Positions 11,946 through 23,462 of a stretch of DNA of 64,000 bases are shown piece by piece. How positions within the stretch are numbered: the stretch's first letter is position 1; every line of letters starts with the position of its first letter. The stretch spans positions 5,270,001 to 5,334,000 of the forward strand of contig BTPP01000002.1 of assembly GCA_037102815.1 (NCBI GenBank), written 5' to 3'. Position numbers and translations under genes: made by a program. The notes under the pieces were generated by a model. The model worked only from the letters and a program-made list of their open reading frames with translations. It did not search any database and had not been told where the DNA came from. This DNA is from Neurospora intermedia. Taxonomy: Eukaryota; Ascomycota; Sordariomycetes; Sordariales; Sordariaceae.

Positions 11946-13932
11946 ATGACCATGATGCGCTCTCTCGTGGGATGGTTACCCAACGATGCGCCCTGGAGTG
12001 AACTGAGCCACGAAGTACTGCAGCAGCAATGCGCGATGCGGGACCTTGCGACCACCGGTGACTTTCCCGAATTACTCCAGCGTCTCTTGACCTACAAGCA
12101 CGACAACATATCTGACAGACGACGCTCTCCCTGGCTGTCACAGCCTCGCCATCCCGCCGACTACAAAAGGCATTGGAAGGAGGCAGAGAGCGCGACATTT
12201 CAGATTGTAAGGATTGAAGATATGAGTGGGTCAGGTCGGTATCTCAACAAGCACTTTACCATCACCGACAAGGAGGGTGCGCTCTTTACTCTTTCATTCT
12301 CCAAAGAGCCTGCTTGTACTTGTCACGCTGGTGTAAGTTGGCTTCATTGTCCTGTCCATCACAGATATGAACCTTCGCGCCAGGGCACCACTAACGGATC
12401 ATAGACCGCTCACTTTCGATACGTGAACATCACTTGCGTCCACATAATTTGTTTGTTATCCCCATGAATCCCCTGAACCAGTACGTTGTTGGCATAATCT
12501 GACACCCCTCACAGATGTCATGCGCTTTGTGCTCAACAGCCCCGAACTCTATTGTTGGCAAGACGCCTTTCTATCCTCCGAACTGGAATCCATTTATCGC
12601 CACAGCCACGTCCTCCATACTCTCCTTACCACGGGCTGGGAGAACCCCAATGATCAATGCACTATCTGCTTCAAAGAACTTCGAGATCCAACATTCAGTA
12701 CGACGTACGTCACATGCAGTCAATGTGGAAGAGCAATACACACCGCCTGCGTTGGTGCCGTCAAGCGAGTAAGGCAACCGATCCAGGATGGTCAGTGCTA
12801 TATCTGCGAGGACAGAGCTGAGTGGGGAGTCGAAAACTACTCCGAGAAGAAAAAGGTTCAGCCGGCTGTTCCTGTCAACACAACCGTTACTCCAGCGGTG
12901 ACTCAACCGGCAAGACAAGTTGGCCAACCCTCTTTCCAGACTTTATTCAAAGATGAAGAGCGAGGTTCATTAAGCCTCAAAGATGCCGCTGACGAACAAC
13001 TCGATAACAAAACCCGCAGGACCAGCCATTGCTCTTCCTCTGACGTGTCTTCAATATCTTCCCTGTCCGATCTTTCATCTCCTAGCCAGCTCTTCGGCAA
13101 AAAAGAAGCGACCTGCTCTCCTCGCTATCAACAGCCCCGACGGCAATCTCCCCTTCTCACGGGACGTGTGCGTGCCCTCTCGCGGAGTTGGGCCGCTCCT
13201 TGCGTTCCCCAAACCCAGCCAATTCAACCAAAAGCTGCAACTGTGCGGATCAACGCATCCGTTCCACAGAGTCACACGCCTGTTCCACTCCCGGCTATAG
13301 CATTTGCTTGGAAGGAACACAAACAGAAAAAGCAACAACAACAACAACAACAACAACAATATTCACGGGTTTCTACTCGAAAAACCACTCTTTTCCTGCC
13401 TCCTGACCTATCTCTTCCAACAAAAACGCCGGTTTCCGTCCGATTTAATATCATTGAAGATGAGGCGAGGTATACTCCATCCATTGTTGACAAGCCTGCT
13501 GATGCTGTCGACCCTCAACCGACTATGAAGAGCACACCTGCTGTTGGTTTAGCTGATGCCTCCTCTCCTGCTGCTTCAGCCAGTGCATCCCCGTCGCCAA
13601 TTCCCGATACTAGACCTGCTGCCCGTTCTTTCGCCAATAATGGAACTGTCACCACCTGTAAATCTCCTTCGACAATCAGGGCCAGAATCCAAAGTTATGA
13701 CCAATATGTGGCCAAGCTAAAGCGGGATTTCGAACGTTTGGAAAACGAGTCAAAACGGGCACGACAAGAGTTAAAAGCTATTGAGAAGCAGCACAGGCAG
13801 GGGTTGAAGGAGATGAGGAAGATCAAGAAGAAAGCGAAGCGAGAGCTGAAAAAGCTTACAAGAAAGGGGAGAAAACTACAGAAGAAAGCTGAAGCGGAGC
13901 CCAGACATACTGAGGAGAGTTCGGCTGGATGA
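11946..13932 (+). CDS. SAP-SWIM-RING array protein 4 (616 aa)
   Basis: Exons 11946-12332, 12405-12450 and 12515-13932; introns 72 and 64 bp with CACTAAC and TCTGAC branch sites. SAP-like segment at about 9-51 (LPNDAPW, LQQQC, LLQRLLTY). SWIM: C124-x-C126 and C140-x-H142; the second exon is longer than in genes 2 and 3 and supplies a 10-residue spacer. RING-like: C193/C196, C212/C215, H220/C223, C239/C242. The middle region has a Ser-rich patch, a TPVPLP motif and a run of nine or more Gln encoded mostly by CAA. It ends in a basic coiled coil from about 530. The ATG at 11946 (MTMMRS) precedes the SAP; ATGs at 11952 and 11955 are alternatives. This is the clearest example of the family layout. 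Confidence 0.88.
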
Positions 13933-15071
13933 CGCGCTGTGGAATTCGCAGGAGCGTCGAAAAGAATCAAAACGTTATATCGTGGTTAGATTCAGGGGAG
14001 AACTATAGGTGAAGATGGGAAGATATGTTATAACAAGTGTAGAAATCAGGATGGTGTTAAGACCTGGTGCTAGGTACTCATAGTGGAAAGGATGCGAGGG
14101 CAATGATGGAAACCGGTTCATGGCTGAAAGTGTTGGATTAATTACTTGTGTGCAATGTATGGGCCACTGGCTTGGAAGTCATGGAGGATAAATTGTGAGA
14201 AGACGATCCTCTCTCATTGCAATAAATTGGCGCTATGATTTCCTTATAGACTCTCTGTCTCGAAGGGATGGAAAATGTTGCAGAGAATTGTGTGATAGAA
14301 TAGGGAGTTGCATGTTGAATGAGTATCTGGTGCTCATCAGGAATACATCAAGTAAAATAGCGTACAGGGAGGAGGGGGTGAAGCTTCCGGTCAATTGACA
14401 GATCGAGACTCCAAACGTTCAAGGCAACTCTTACGATACGAGTGCAGTCAAATAACTGGATAGCTATAGGAAACATTAGCAAATGCATACGTTTGAAAGT
14501 ACTCTACTGGCAAACCGTTACTTCAACTGTCAACTAAGAGGTTTCGCAATGTCAGAAGCTACAAGATTGTAAAAAACGACCGTTGATTCATCATGAACAA
14601 TCCAGGTCCCGTTGGTAATTAAGGGACAGCTAGTGAACCGGAAGTTACACCCTCCTCTTCTCCAAACGGTAAGACGAGCCCGTCATTACGCAGCCTGCCC
14701 CCAGGTAAGTATCTTTCTCCCGACAGTCCAAGACAAAAGACGAGCGCGTGTTTCCGACCGCGACTCGGAAGTATCGTCCCAAAGATAATCCGGGGCCGAA
14801 CCATCGGGCTGATTTCAAGGGGGGCCCCAAGGTGATTGAATGGTCATGACATCAGCAGCCAAATTTCCTTCAAATTCTTCTCACCTCACGGAGTGGGCGA
14901 TTTCTTTCCCTCTTGCAAACCGCGGCACCACCACGTCGAAATTCCACCCCACTCACACTTCGACTGTCGCACGCCATCAATCACTTCCAATCATTCCCGA
15001 GCGCGCTGCCCCGTCTTGCATTTCAATAACTTACTCACAGTAGCCGCCTCGACTGCGAGCAAGCTGCGACC
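13933..15071. other. Spacer between array genes 4 and 5
   Basis: About 1.1 kb with no gene. The first 650 bases are AT-richer 3' flank; the part from about 14630 is the presumed promoter of gene 5 with the TCCGG-type motif at 14789. Confidence 0.6.
14789..14798 (+). promoter_or_regulatory. TCCGGGGCCG promoter motif of array gene 5
   Basis: Ten-base motif 274 bp before the gene 5 ATG, one base different from the motif at the same distance before gene 4. Confidence 0.4.
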
Positions 15072-17177
15072 ATGCCGCATCCACTTGAGGAGTGGTTGCC
15101 CAACGACGCGCCTTGGGCGAGGCTCTCCACGGCCGTATTGGAGAAACAATGCACTATCCGCAATTTGCCCACCACTGGACACTCAAAGGATCTCGTACAA
15201 CGTCTCTCAGCCTACAGTCAAGCTAAAATGAACACGTCCGACAACAAACGTCTTCACCCTTGGTTGACTGAGCCTTTCGATCGCGAATCGTATGAGGATG
15301 CCAAGATGGGGGCGGAAGACGCGAAATTGCAAGTTGTACAGGTTGTAGACAAGCCTGCTGGCGGTCGCAGGAGGGACAGCCCAAGAAGGGATTTTGAGAT
15401 CTGTGAAAAGTGGCCCTGCCATGGTCACACTTGGGAGACGCGAGAGATTTTTACAGTTTCTATTGGTACTGTTCACCAATGTGATTGTCTAGTAAGTGCC
15501 TCCACAGTTCTATTCCTGACAAAGAGAATTTGGGCTCAAGACATTCACTAACATTCTCCAGCTGGATGATCCTTGTGTTCACACAGTCTGTATGTGCCAC
15601 CTATCTTTATACCTTGAATGACTGAATTTCTAACAGCCCCTAATCGACCTTGTGCAGATGTCCTGCGGTATGTTCTTAACTGCCCGGAGCCTTATCGCTG
15701 GCAGAGAGCTTTGCTGTCCTCCGAACTTCGAACGATCTACAAGCATAGTTACGCTAGCCGCGCCCTCGGTTCAAAGAACTCAGAGACCCATAATGACTTC
15801 TGCATCTCCTGCTTTCGAGATATCAAGAAATGTTCAAAGGATCTGGCTTATTGCAAGAAATGTGGAAGAGGAATGCATTCCCAATGCAGCCTTTATTCCC
15901 GGCAAGGGGGAGAACCTATGAGAAATGACACTTGCTGGATCTGCTACGAATATTTCGAATGGGATATCGAGAAGTTCTGTTGGAGCGATCGGGTCTTGTC
16001 TGCTGCTACTAGCACAGCACCTGCTGTACAGGCACGAACTGGTTCAGCGGCAGAGGCTACCAGAGAGTTGATCCAGCGCAAAGAGCCAGAGGATCATGTC
16101 TCCAAAACATCGAGCTCATCAAGCAACAAAGACTCCAAGGAGAGACAACTCAGCAACACTCAGAGTACCAACCGGCGCTTTCCCTCTATTTTGTCTTCAT
16201 TGCCGCCCTCATCGAGCACTTCTCCTGCTCTGAAATCCACCGTCAACCAGGCAGTGCCTTACCTCGTTGACCGCCTTCGACAGCCACACCGGAAAAGCTC
16301 AATAGTAACACTTAAGCTCAGCAAGAAAGACGTAGCATTGAGAACACACAGCCCGAACAACGAATCTACCCCACTCCCGGGTAATCCAGCGCTTGTTTGG
16401 CAGGAAACTCAGAAAACACGCGAGCAGCAGCAACAGGAGAACGAGGGACACCAAGTTGCCCTTCCAAGGAACCTCTCTGCCGACTTGGGCCATGCCCTGC
16501 CTACTCTGAACCCCGGCGGAGTTGATATGGAGCCATCGGAAGTCTCCCCTGCTCCTAATGCCGCGATAATTCCCGCTGAGGATACTACTTCTCCTCGCGC
16601 ATCCTCTTCAGCTGCCGAGACCTCTGCTTGCACAGCTACAACCGCTACTTCTCAGCACGATCAAGCGGGCGCCACCTCTATTTCTGCTCGCAACGTCCCA
16701 GTTGAAGGCGGTATATCCCAGACCCCCCCAGTCAGTGATCCATCTGCTATTCATATTACGACTGAACCTGCTGGTGCTACCGGTGCTCAGCGGACTACCA
16801 GCGACATTGACACCGACAATTCTGCAAGTGCTTCTGCACTTGATCCTACTGATCATTCTACTTCCGGTCTCACGCATGCTCACTCTGGTACGCAAATCAC
16901 TATTGACCGCACCAATGCGTTGCATCTCGTTCAGGAGTGTAGTCGTTTGGCGAAAATATCTACCCAAATTTGGAAGAAATCGGAGCGCGAGGCGAAGAGG
17001 ATGGATAAGAAGCACAGGCGGGATCTGAAGAAGATTACGAATATGGAGAAGAAGCACAGGCGGGAGCTGGAGAAAACCAAGAGGAAGAGCAAGAAGGAAG
17101 TAAAGCGGCTCGAGAAAAAGATTGAGAGCTTGGAGAAGGAAGTGTTGAAGGCTTTGGCGGGCTCGGAGGTAGTGTAG
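15072..17177 (+). CDS. SAP-SWIM-RING array protein 5 (655 aa)
   Basis: Exons 15072-15491, 15562-15589 and 15658-17177; introns 70 and 68 bp. SAP-like segment at about 8-48 (LPNDAPW, LEKQC, LVQRLSAY). SWIM: C137-x-C139 and C145-x-H147. RING-like: C198/C201, C215/C218, H223/C226, C242/C245, then EWDIEKF as in array protein 3. The disordered region carries Ser runs, the motif TPLPGNPALVWQE (nearly the same as in array protein 1) and a Gln run, then a long Ser/Thr/Ala-rich stretch. The C-terminal 85 residues are a strongly basic coiled coil with a near-duplicated heptad block (KKHRRDLKK and KKHRRELEK). Same inferred role as its neighbours. Confidence 0.88.
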
Positions 17178-18072
17178 GGGGCTGCTGCGTGAGAGAAGAT
17201 TCGGTTTGTTGTTTGAGTAGGGTATCATGCTTCAGAAAAGTAAGGAGGACGCCTGAGTTTTCTCATACCTTGAGGGTTCGGTAAAGAGGCTCAAAAGGAA
17301 GAACAAGAACCTCATCAACCAGTTGATGGGCTTGGCAGAACAGGACGCCGAGGAGGGTGATGGTGCTGCTGGGCAGAAGATGGAGGATATCTCGCTTGTA
17401 GGAAAGGCTGTCTGGTAAAAAAAACAGACGACACTTGTTGACTATTTGATAAGGAGATGAAGAAGTATCTAGTGCTTGGGCCTGTCTATTCAACACGAAT
17501 GGTAGAAGAAACGCATGTAGGTACGAGGCAGGCGCAAGTTGCAACAGTATCATGATTTTCGATTGCATCAAGGAGCGAAATTTTGAAGCGATGGACGGGC
17601 CTGGAGGAGGATTGTGTAATATCATGTGTAAATATCAGCATATAGCAGCTCAATGAGTACGTCTGGAGACATACCTAGGTAGGTACTCTGAGACGTCCCC
17701 TCACCCCGGGACCCATCGGTCCCGGAGCTCTTTCCTTGGAGCAAGTCAGTGTCCCTGCGTTTGAAGGTGTGACGCGTCGACGCGGCTCACTTCCGGGTCC
17801 CGGTGCTCTTGCTGATTTTCTCTCTCTTACATCACCCATCTCCCTCTCGGTCTCTCCCCGTCGTGCACAAATTCTTTCGTGGGATTCAAATTTTCACTTC
17901 TACCCCGCGACTGACACAACCACTGCAGCTTCAATATTCCATCACGACTGGACCTTTCTGGAACCACAACATTCTCCTCTTTCCAAAATTCAAGGATTAC
18001 TCGATTTCATTTTCCGTTCCTTCCTTCGCGCAACTCCGCTCACTCTCTCTGGGTTCACCTCGCCGTCAGAAA
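17178..18072. other. Spacer between array genes 5 and 6
   Basis: No gene seen. The first part has short translated-looking Lys-rich stretches (about 17275-17380) that may be leftover coiled-coil coding DNA of gene 5 or of a lost copy. Two CCGG-rich motifs (17717 and about 17792) lie in the presumed gene 6 promoter. Confidence 0.5.
17717..17726 (-). promoter_or_regulatory. TCCGGGACCG promoter motif of array gene 6, reverse orientation
   Basis: Reverse complement of the exact gene 4 motif, 347 bp upstream of the gene 6 ATG. A related CCGGGTCCCGG palindrome lies about 65 bp further on. Confidence 0.38.
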
Positions 18073-19456
18073 ATGACCATGGAGCGCACCTTACCTGCAG
18101 ATTGGCGACCGGGTGATACTCCTGCGGCAGAACTCCCGCTTTCAAGTCTGAGAGAATGGTGTACAGCGCGCAAACTTTCAGTCCTGGGCGGCCGCTCGGA
18201 GATGATAAAGCGACTGGATCACTATCAAAAGGCTTTCGGTACTGAAAACAGACTGCCGCCCTGGCGAAAACAACCGAACGATGATCTCTTGTATGGAGAC
18301 ACGTATGAACACACTTTGCAGTTGGCGGATCGCATGAAGCTCCGAATTCTTAATGTCGAAGACTGGACTAGCCAATACGGAGGTCATGTTACCAAGCGCT
18401 TCTATGTGGCCTACGAAGAAGGGGACGGTATTGCCGTGGTTCATTTTGGCCGTGAAGTCTGGTGTACCTGTAGAGAATGGAGGTATACGTGTGTCCATGT
18501 GATATGTTAGTACAACGCAATGCGTCTCTCACAGAAAAAGGTTAAACTATTCTTCATAGTATTGCTAACATAACGCTGCAGATGTCCTACGCTATGTCCT
18601 CAACTGCCCTGAGCCTCTCCGTTGGCAAGGGTCCTTCCTCTCCACTGAGCTGGAGGATATTTACCGCCACAGCTACGCCGTTAGCACCCGGCTTCTTACC
18701 AATTGCATAGGTCAGAATCCTCTCTGTGCTCTGTGCTTCAAGGCCGTTGTTCCCACAGAAAGGCATTCGACCTGTTGCGTCACGTGCGGAAGAACGATGC
18801 ACACCGAATGTGTGAGTGCTGCACAGAAAGCGAGAGCAATGATCAAAGAAGAGCAATGCTGGAGATGCAAGGACGAGACTTCATGGGGTGTCCACAAATA
18901 TTGTGAGCCTGGACAAGTCAAGTATCCTCTGGTTGTCCCTGGTACCCAAGCTGCCCCTCAGACACTACCGGGACCAGGTGGAAATACCGCTCAGCAGCCA
19001 AACAAGCGCACGGAAAGCGGCGCTGTTGCCACCGAAGACTTCGGCTCTTCATGCGGCGAACACTCAGGTCAACAAGCCAACAATCCTCCTTCTATCAGCG
19101 CTGATCTTGCTCTTCGTACCGCAGCTTCTGCTGCTACTCCCGATCCTGCTCTAGCTTTGACTTCTGGTACTGCTTCCGTCGAACATCCCGTTTCGACCAC
19201 CATGAACGCCAACAGCAGCGACAGGGACTCAGCCGAGCTAGTCCAAGATCGCAACCATATGGCAAAGCAATTAGCTGAGATGCGGAAGCGGGCCAAGCGC
19301 GAGCATCAGAAACTCAACAAGAAGCATAAAAAGGAGATCAAAAATCTCAGAAAGAAGAGCAAGCGAGCGCTCGAGAGGCTGATGAAGAGAAGCAAGAAGC
19401 TTGAGGAGAAAGCAAGAGGCTTGCGTGGGGAGAGAGAAGGCTGTGATGATGCCTGA
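18073..19456 (+). CDS. SAP-SWIM-RING array protein 6, short form (435 aa)
   Basis: Two exons, 18073-18505 and 18582-19456, with a 76-bp intron (GCTAAC branch). The first intron of the sister genes is absent: C131-x-C133 and C140-x-H142 of the SWIM finger lie in one exon. SAP-like segment at about 9-52 (WRPGDTP, LREWC, MIKRLDHYQ). RING-like: C193/C196, C210/C213, H218/C221, C237/C240, followed by the SWGVHKYCEPGQ stretch. The disordered middle is only about 100 residues, without the Gln run, and the basic coiled coil occupies about 355-430. The ATG at 18073 is taken because the SAP starts a few residues later; the open frame runs further upstream. Confidence 0.86.
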
Positions 19457-20609
19457 GCAATTTGGGCTGACCGCGACAACTCTAGAGAGCGGGATCTTTC
19501 GAGGCATAACGTGGCTATCATTTGCTTGTCGAGGACGATACGATAACTATTTTGGAGTTGTGCGAGTACGGATCCGTGCAAGGGCTTGAGCGCTTGATAC
19601 TCTTGTGGGAAAGAAAGGCCGGAGCACGTGATGATGCCATAACCTCGCTCACTTTGAGATGGATAGAGGAATATCTGAGATGGGTATTTACAGATTGTTG
19701 AGGTAGATTGTCGGTTTTTGTTCGTGTATTATTGAAGTCATGGTAAGATATGGGGGGGTAATGTTGAGTGCCCCCACTGCATGGCATCGAAATGAGAATG
19801 TACGAGGAGCTGAAGATTCGTCATGGAAATAGAATGTCGGAAACTGCCTTACACAAGAAGACAGTGAGAGAGAGAGAGAAAGGAAAGAGAAAAAAAAAAA
19901 AGAAAAAATTCAAAAGGAAATCGCTTTGCTCCTAGGTTTCACTTCCTCTTCATGACCACTCCGGCGGTGGGTTGCTTGCCCAAGTGGTCGTCAAAGCAAA
20001 CTGAACACAGATAGTGCAGGAACGCCTTGGTGTGGGTCAGAAAAGCCGTTACGAAACTGAAAGGGATTACATTCCATGGTTTGACCATGCATCAAGCAGA
20101 GTCACTTGCCTTGAGAATTGTTTTTTTCAACAATCTACAGGAAGTCAGGTTCAAGAATATATCGAATCTGCTCAGATCGGCAATGAGAGTACATGTACCA
20201 ACGGTCTAATGTACTGCAGTGACCGTGACATGCTCGGTCTTCCACGACCATTCGCTTGCTTACTCAAACTTGTTCCTTCCCACGTTAACTGCAGGGTCAA
20301 CATGCGATTGCAGGTGGCTTCCGAATGCCGCCTCTCTCGTCACCTCCACGGTCATCTTTCTCGGGACTCCAACCGACGCCCGCGTTACTGCCTCTGTGGT
20401 CAGCGTCATTCTTGCCTTCGCCCTTCGCCCAGAATCTTTGCATTGTTACTTTCTGGATGTTTAAAAGCAAAGAACATGCCTGGATGCAAATCCTATCTAT
20501 TTTGCCTTCATTTTCTTCTTCCTCCACTCGACTGATGTACCCGTCGATATCTTCAAGACCAGACTCTTATCAAACATCAAACATACATCACCCATAATCG
20601 AAGCCAAAA
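19457..20609. other. Spacer between array genes 6 and 7
   Basis: No gene that I can support. Contains a purine-only tract (about 19865-19920, GA and A runs) and a pyrimidine-rich leader before gene 7. The open frame at about 20014-20535 has no family features and poor codon use. Confidence 0.6.
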
Positions 20610-21624
20610 ATGCAGTTCACAGACCCAGGAAACACCCAAGGCCTTTCTACCAGATACATTAATTATTGTCCCCCCGACCTACCGTGGGAAGAAGTCACCA
20701 ATGCCGAGACTCTCAGGACCCATTGTTTGAGGCGTGGACTTCTGGACGATGGTGACGTTCCAGCACTCCAGCAACGCCTAAAGGAATACCAACAAGCACA
20801 CAAAGACGAGAACGGAGATCGAGGTGTGCCTTGGCGACTTGAACCTGATGAAGCGTGTATACTCGCCAATGCTGCGACCGGAACCAGGTGTCAGTTAATC
20901 CAGGTCAAAGACATTTCAAGCTTTGAGGGTAAACGGTGGCGTTGGCTTGAGAAGCGATTTACCCTCTACACCAGAGAGTTAGGTGCCTTCGCCGTTTTCA
21001 TCTCCAAGAACCCCAGATGCGGCTGCACAGCCAAGGTTAGTTATCCCGCCCGCACCAGACCTGAGTCACTACCTGGAGCTAGATCTAATAGCTTACCAAC
21101 GTTCCCAGACCATCGAAGTCAATGGAAGACGAAGTTGCGAGCATATCCTTTACGTTCTCCGCCACATTCTTCGCTGCCCGGAACCGCTCCTTTAGCAAAA
21201 TGCGTTTCTATTGGACGAGCTGGATTACATCTTTGCCTCCAACCCCTTTTTCTTTTTTTTCCCCAACCAAAACCCAGGGCGGGTGCCTCAAGTGAACGTT
21301 GTCCCTTCCCCGGCATGCGTCATCTGCTTCCAGGCGGCCGACTCCATTCCACTCCGCCCCATTTTACTCCAGGAATGCACGAAATGTAGACATATGGCTC
21401 ACAAAGAGTGTCTTCACATCTTCAATAGTGCCAGAAATCCTAGCCAGCTCAACATTTGCATTCTCTGTGAAGACGAGATCCACTGGACTTGTCCTGAGTG
21501 GGTGTGTTACCCCCTAGCCGAACCTGAAAAGTGGATAGACGAAAAGAACATGGACAAATCCCTTCACGAAACCAAGCTGGCAGCAATGCTTAACTCCGAG
21601 TATAAGTCGAGAAGACAAGGATGA
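20610..21624 (+). pseudogene. SAP-SWIM-RING array copy 7, with in-frame stop and no coiled-coil tail
   Basis: Exons 20610-21035 and 21109-21624; 73-bp intron at the conserved first position, second intron absent. SAP-like segment at about 18-62, SWIM C137-x-C139 and C152-x-H154. The CPEPLRWQ block shared by the family reads CPEPLL then TAG (21193-21195) then Q: the conserved Trp codon TGG has become TAG. Downstream the same frame stays open to 21624 and keeps all eight RING-like ligands (CVIC, CTKC, H, C, CILC). The basic coiled coil and long disordered part are missing altogether. Either a recently disabled copy or a gene using read-through or another splice form; a 170-residue SAP-SWIM product is possible. 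G-to-A at this site is compatible with RIP. Confidence 0.75.
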
Positions 21625-22738
21625 TGGGCGAAACAAAATGACAGAAAAAAGGAGGCATATGGGCATAACGAACTACTCTGGAATCACATGCCTGAAAGAG
21701 GAACGCATGTATTGACGGATGGAAGATGCTGATAAAATAGTGAATTTAGGTGGCAAGAAAGCGGACTGTTAGCTTGAAGCGGAAGGACTGGCAGGCTATA
21801 AGGTTTTGAAATAAGACGTATGGGGTATGGCGCTTGAGTGTTGCTTGGATGGAAGAAATGGAAGCGGCTCTATCATGTTGACGGTGAGGGTGAAAGCAAT
21901 ATTCGTTGAAGGTACACTTTAAAGCAACACAGCATATAAGGCTCGAGAGCATATGAGGGCTTGATGCTGATGCAGGATTGTGTACGCCCGGAAGATTGGC
22001 CCAGAGCTGAGAAGTCGAGTTGATGGCGGTAATTTCTGGGTCGGAAGGGACCAAGAGCGCATGTAGATAGGCAGTATCTTTTTTCGAACACATCCCTCGC
22101 ATTTCTTAGTGAAGGTCTCTTCACTATGCCTTCACCATCTGGTCGTGATGCGGTGTCAACAGCCGAGTGTCAAGCGACACGTCTGAGCCTCTGAAGATGT
22201 GACATGGCAGACTGTGGTTTCCCTTTTTTGACCTTGGCCACTCAATTGGATCCGCGAACCTGGAGTTTGGGCTTTTAAAGAAAGTTATTGACCATTGCCG
22301 GCATGAACCAAATGAACGCCCATAGAAGAAGACTAAATGGTCACGACCCGTTGTTAATTTCAACATTATACATGCAATACGGTAACGGCCTGACGCCTCC
22401 ACTCCCGCGTGCAAATTTCCGTTCCCTGTGGACAGTCGTCCTGCAACTCTTCAGTTTCCTGCAACATCCTGCATCTTCATCGAGTTCCAATCCAAAAACC
22501 CAGCAACCTCATGCACGCTGCTCTTTGTGGGGTCTCCACACAACAAATCCATTACGGCCATCTACGGTCGTGTACCTTGCTAAAAGCATCGGTTCTTCTT
22601 CCACATCACCATTGCTCGTTACATGCCTACCAACTCGAGCACCGCAAACTCACGTCTCTGATGTGCGCCATTGTCCCTGTCTAGCAACCCTCCTTGTTTT
22701 TTTTCACCCCAAGACGACCAACATCCCACGAAGCAGCA
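21625..22738. other. Spacer after array copy 7
   Basis: About 1.1 kb with no supported gene; AT-richer than the coding regions. If copy 7 ever had a basic tail, no trace of it is visible here. Confidence 0.55.
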
Positions 22739-23462
22739 TGGACACCACGACCGACAGCTCCTCTCGCTTTCTGCATCGCCGATGACACGCCCTGAATATC
22801 TAGCCCTTGTAGTCCTCCGAGAACAATGTTTTCGATGGACTCTCTCCCAGTAGGCGATACCAACAAATACACTTCCGACTCGAGAACTATCACCACCGCC
22901 ACAAGCGCGAAGAGCGTGCCCTTGTCCCCAGGCACGTTGCCAAGGATATTCCTACAGCAGCAAAGACCGATGCTTGTGCGCAAACCTTTCGGGTACTGAA
23001 AGTACACGACCACGGCTACTTTAGAAGGACCGAGAGCCATTTCCGTCTTGTTGGCGTAGCGGTACATATGATCAATCACGTTTATGTTACAGTTAGCAAA
23101 ACTCCTACTGGTCATCGTGTTTTCAAGGTACGTGGGCGATTCAATCTTCCTGGTGTCCTTTACCAATCTTTGCGCGATTGATGCTAATGTTGAGATCAAC
23201 AGGTAGAACACAAGACAGACGCCGGCTACAGAAACCGCACATCATCTACGCTATAAAGTACATTTTCGGCTGCCCGAATTCCTTGCGCTTCCAAGTCGCG
23301 TTTCTCTTCGACGGACGAGACAAGATCTTTCGGTATAGTATCGTCGTTGAGCTGATCGACTGCTACGGCTTTTATAACCCTCGTGAGAGTTGGTGGCGGG
23401 AGCGCAGGACTCGTTTGCAATACATGCCCTGCTATACATTTACCCCGATCGGATTTGCATGA
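22739..23462 (+). pseudogene. Decayed ninth copy of the SAP-SWIM-RING family
   Basis: Between copies 7 and 8 there are short family-like stretches in the right order. Near 22780 is an IADDTP plus LREQC remnant of the SAP-like part, in two frames. About 22865-23128 is an open stretch ending VYVTVSKTPTGHR, which aligns with the segment before the first SWIM CxC but lacks both Cys. A GTACGT...CAACAG intron-like gap follows to about 23201. Bases 23238-23320 encode PHIIYAIKYIFGCPNSLRFQ, matching CVHIIYVLRYVLNCPEPLRWQ of the paralogues but with the SWIM Cys replaced. No RING is seen beyond. With a frame break and lost zinc ligands this is a pseudogene, clearly older than the change in copy 7. Confidence 0.65.

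Noticed and set aside
22681-23211. 176-codon minus-strand frame
   Set aside because: It is a shadow of the decayed plus-strand array copy; no family motif or codon bias.
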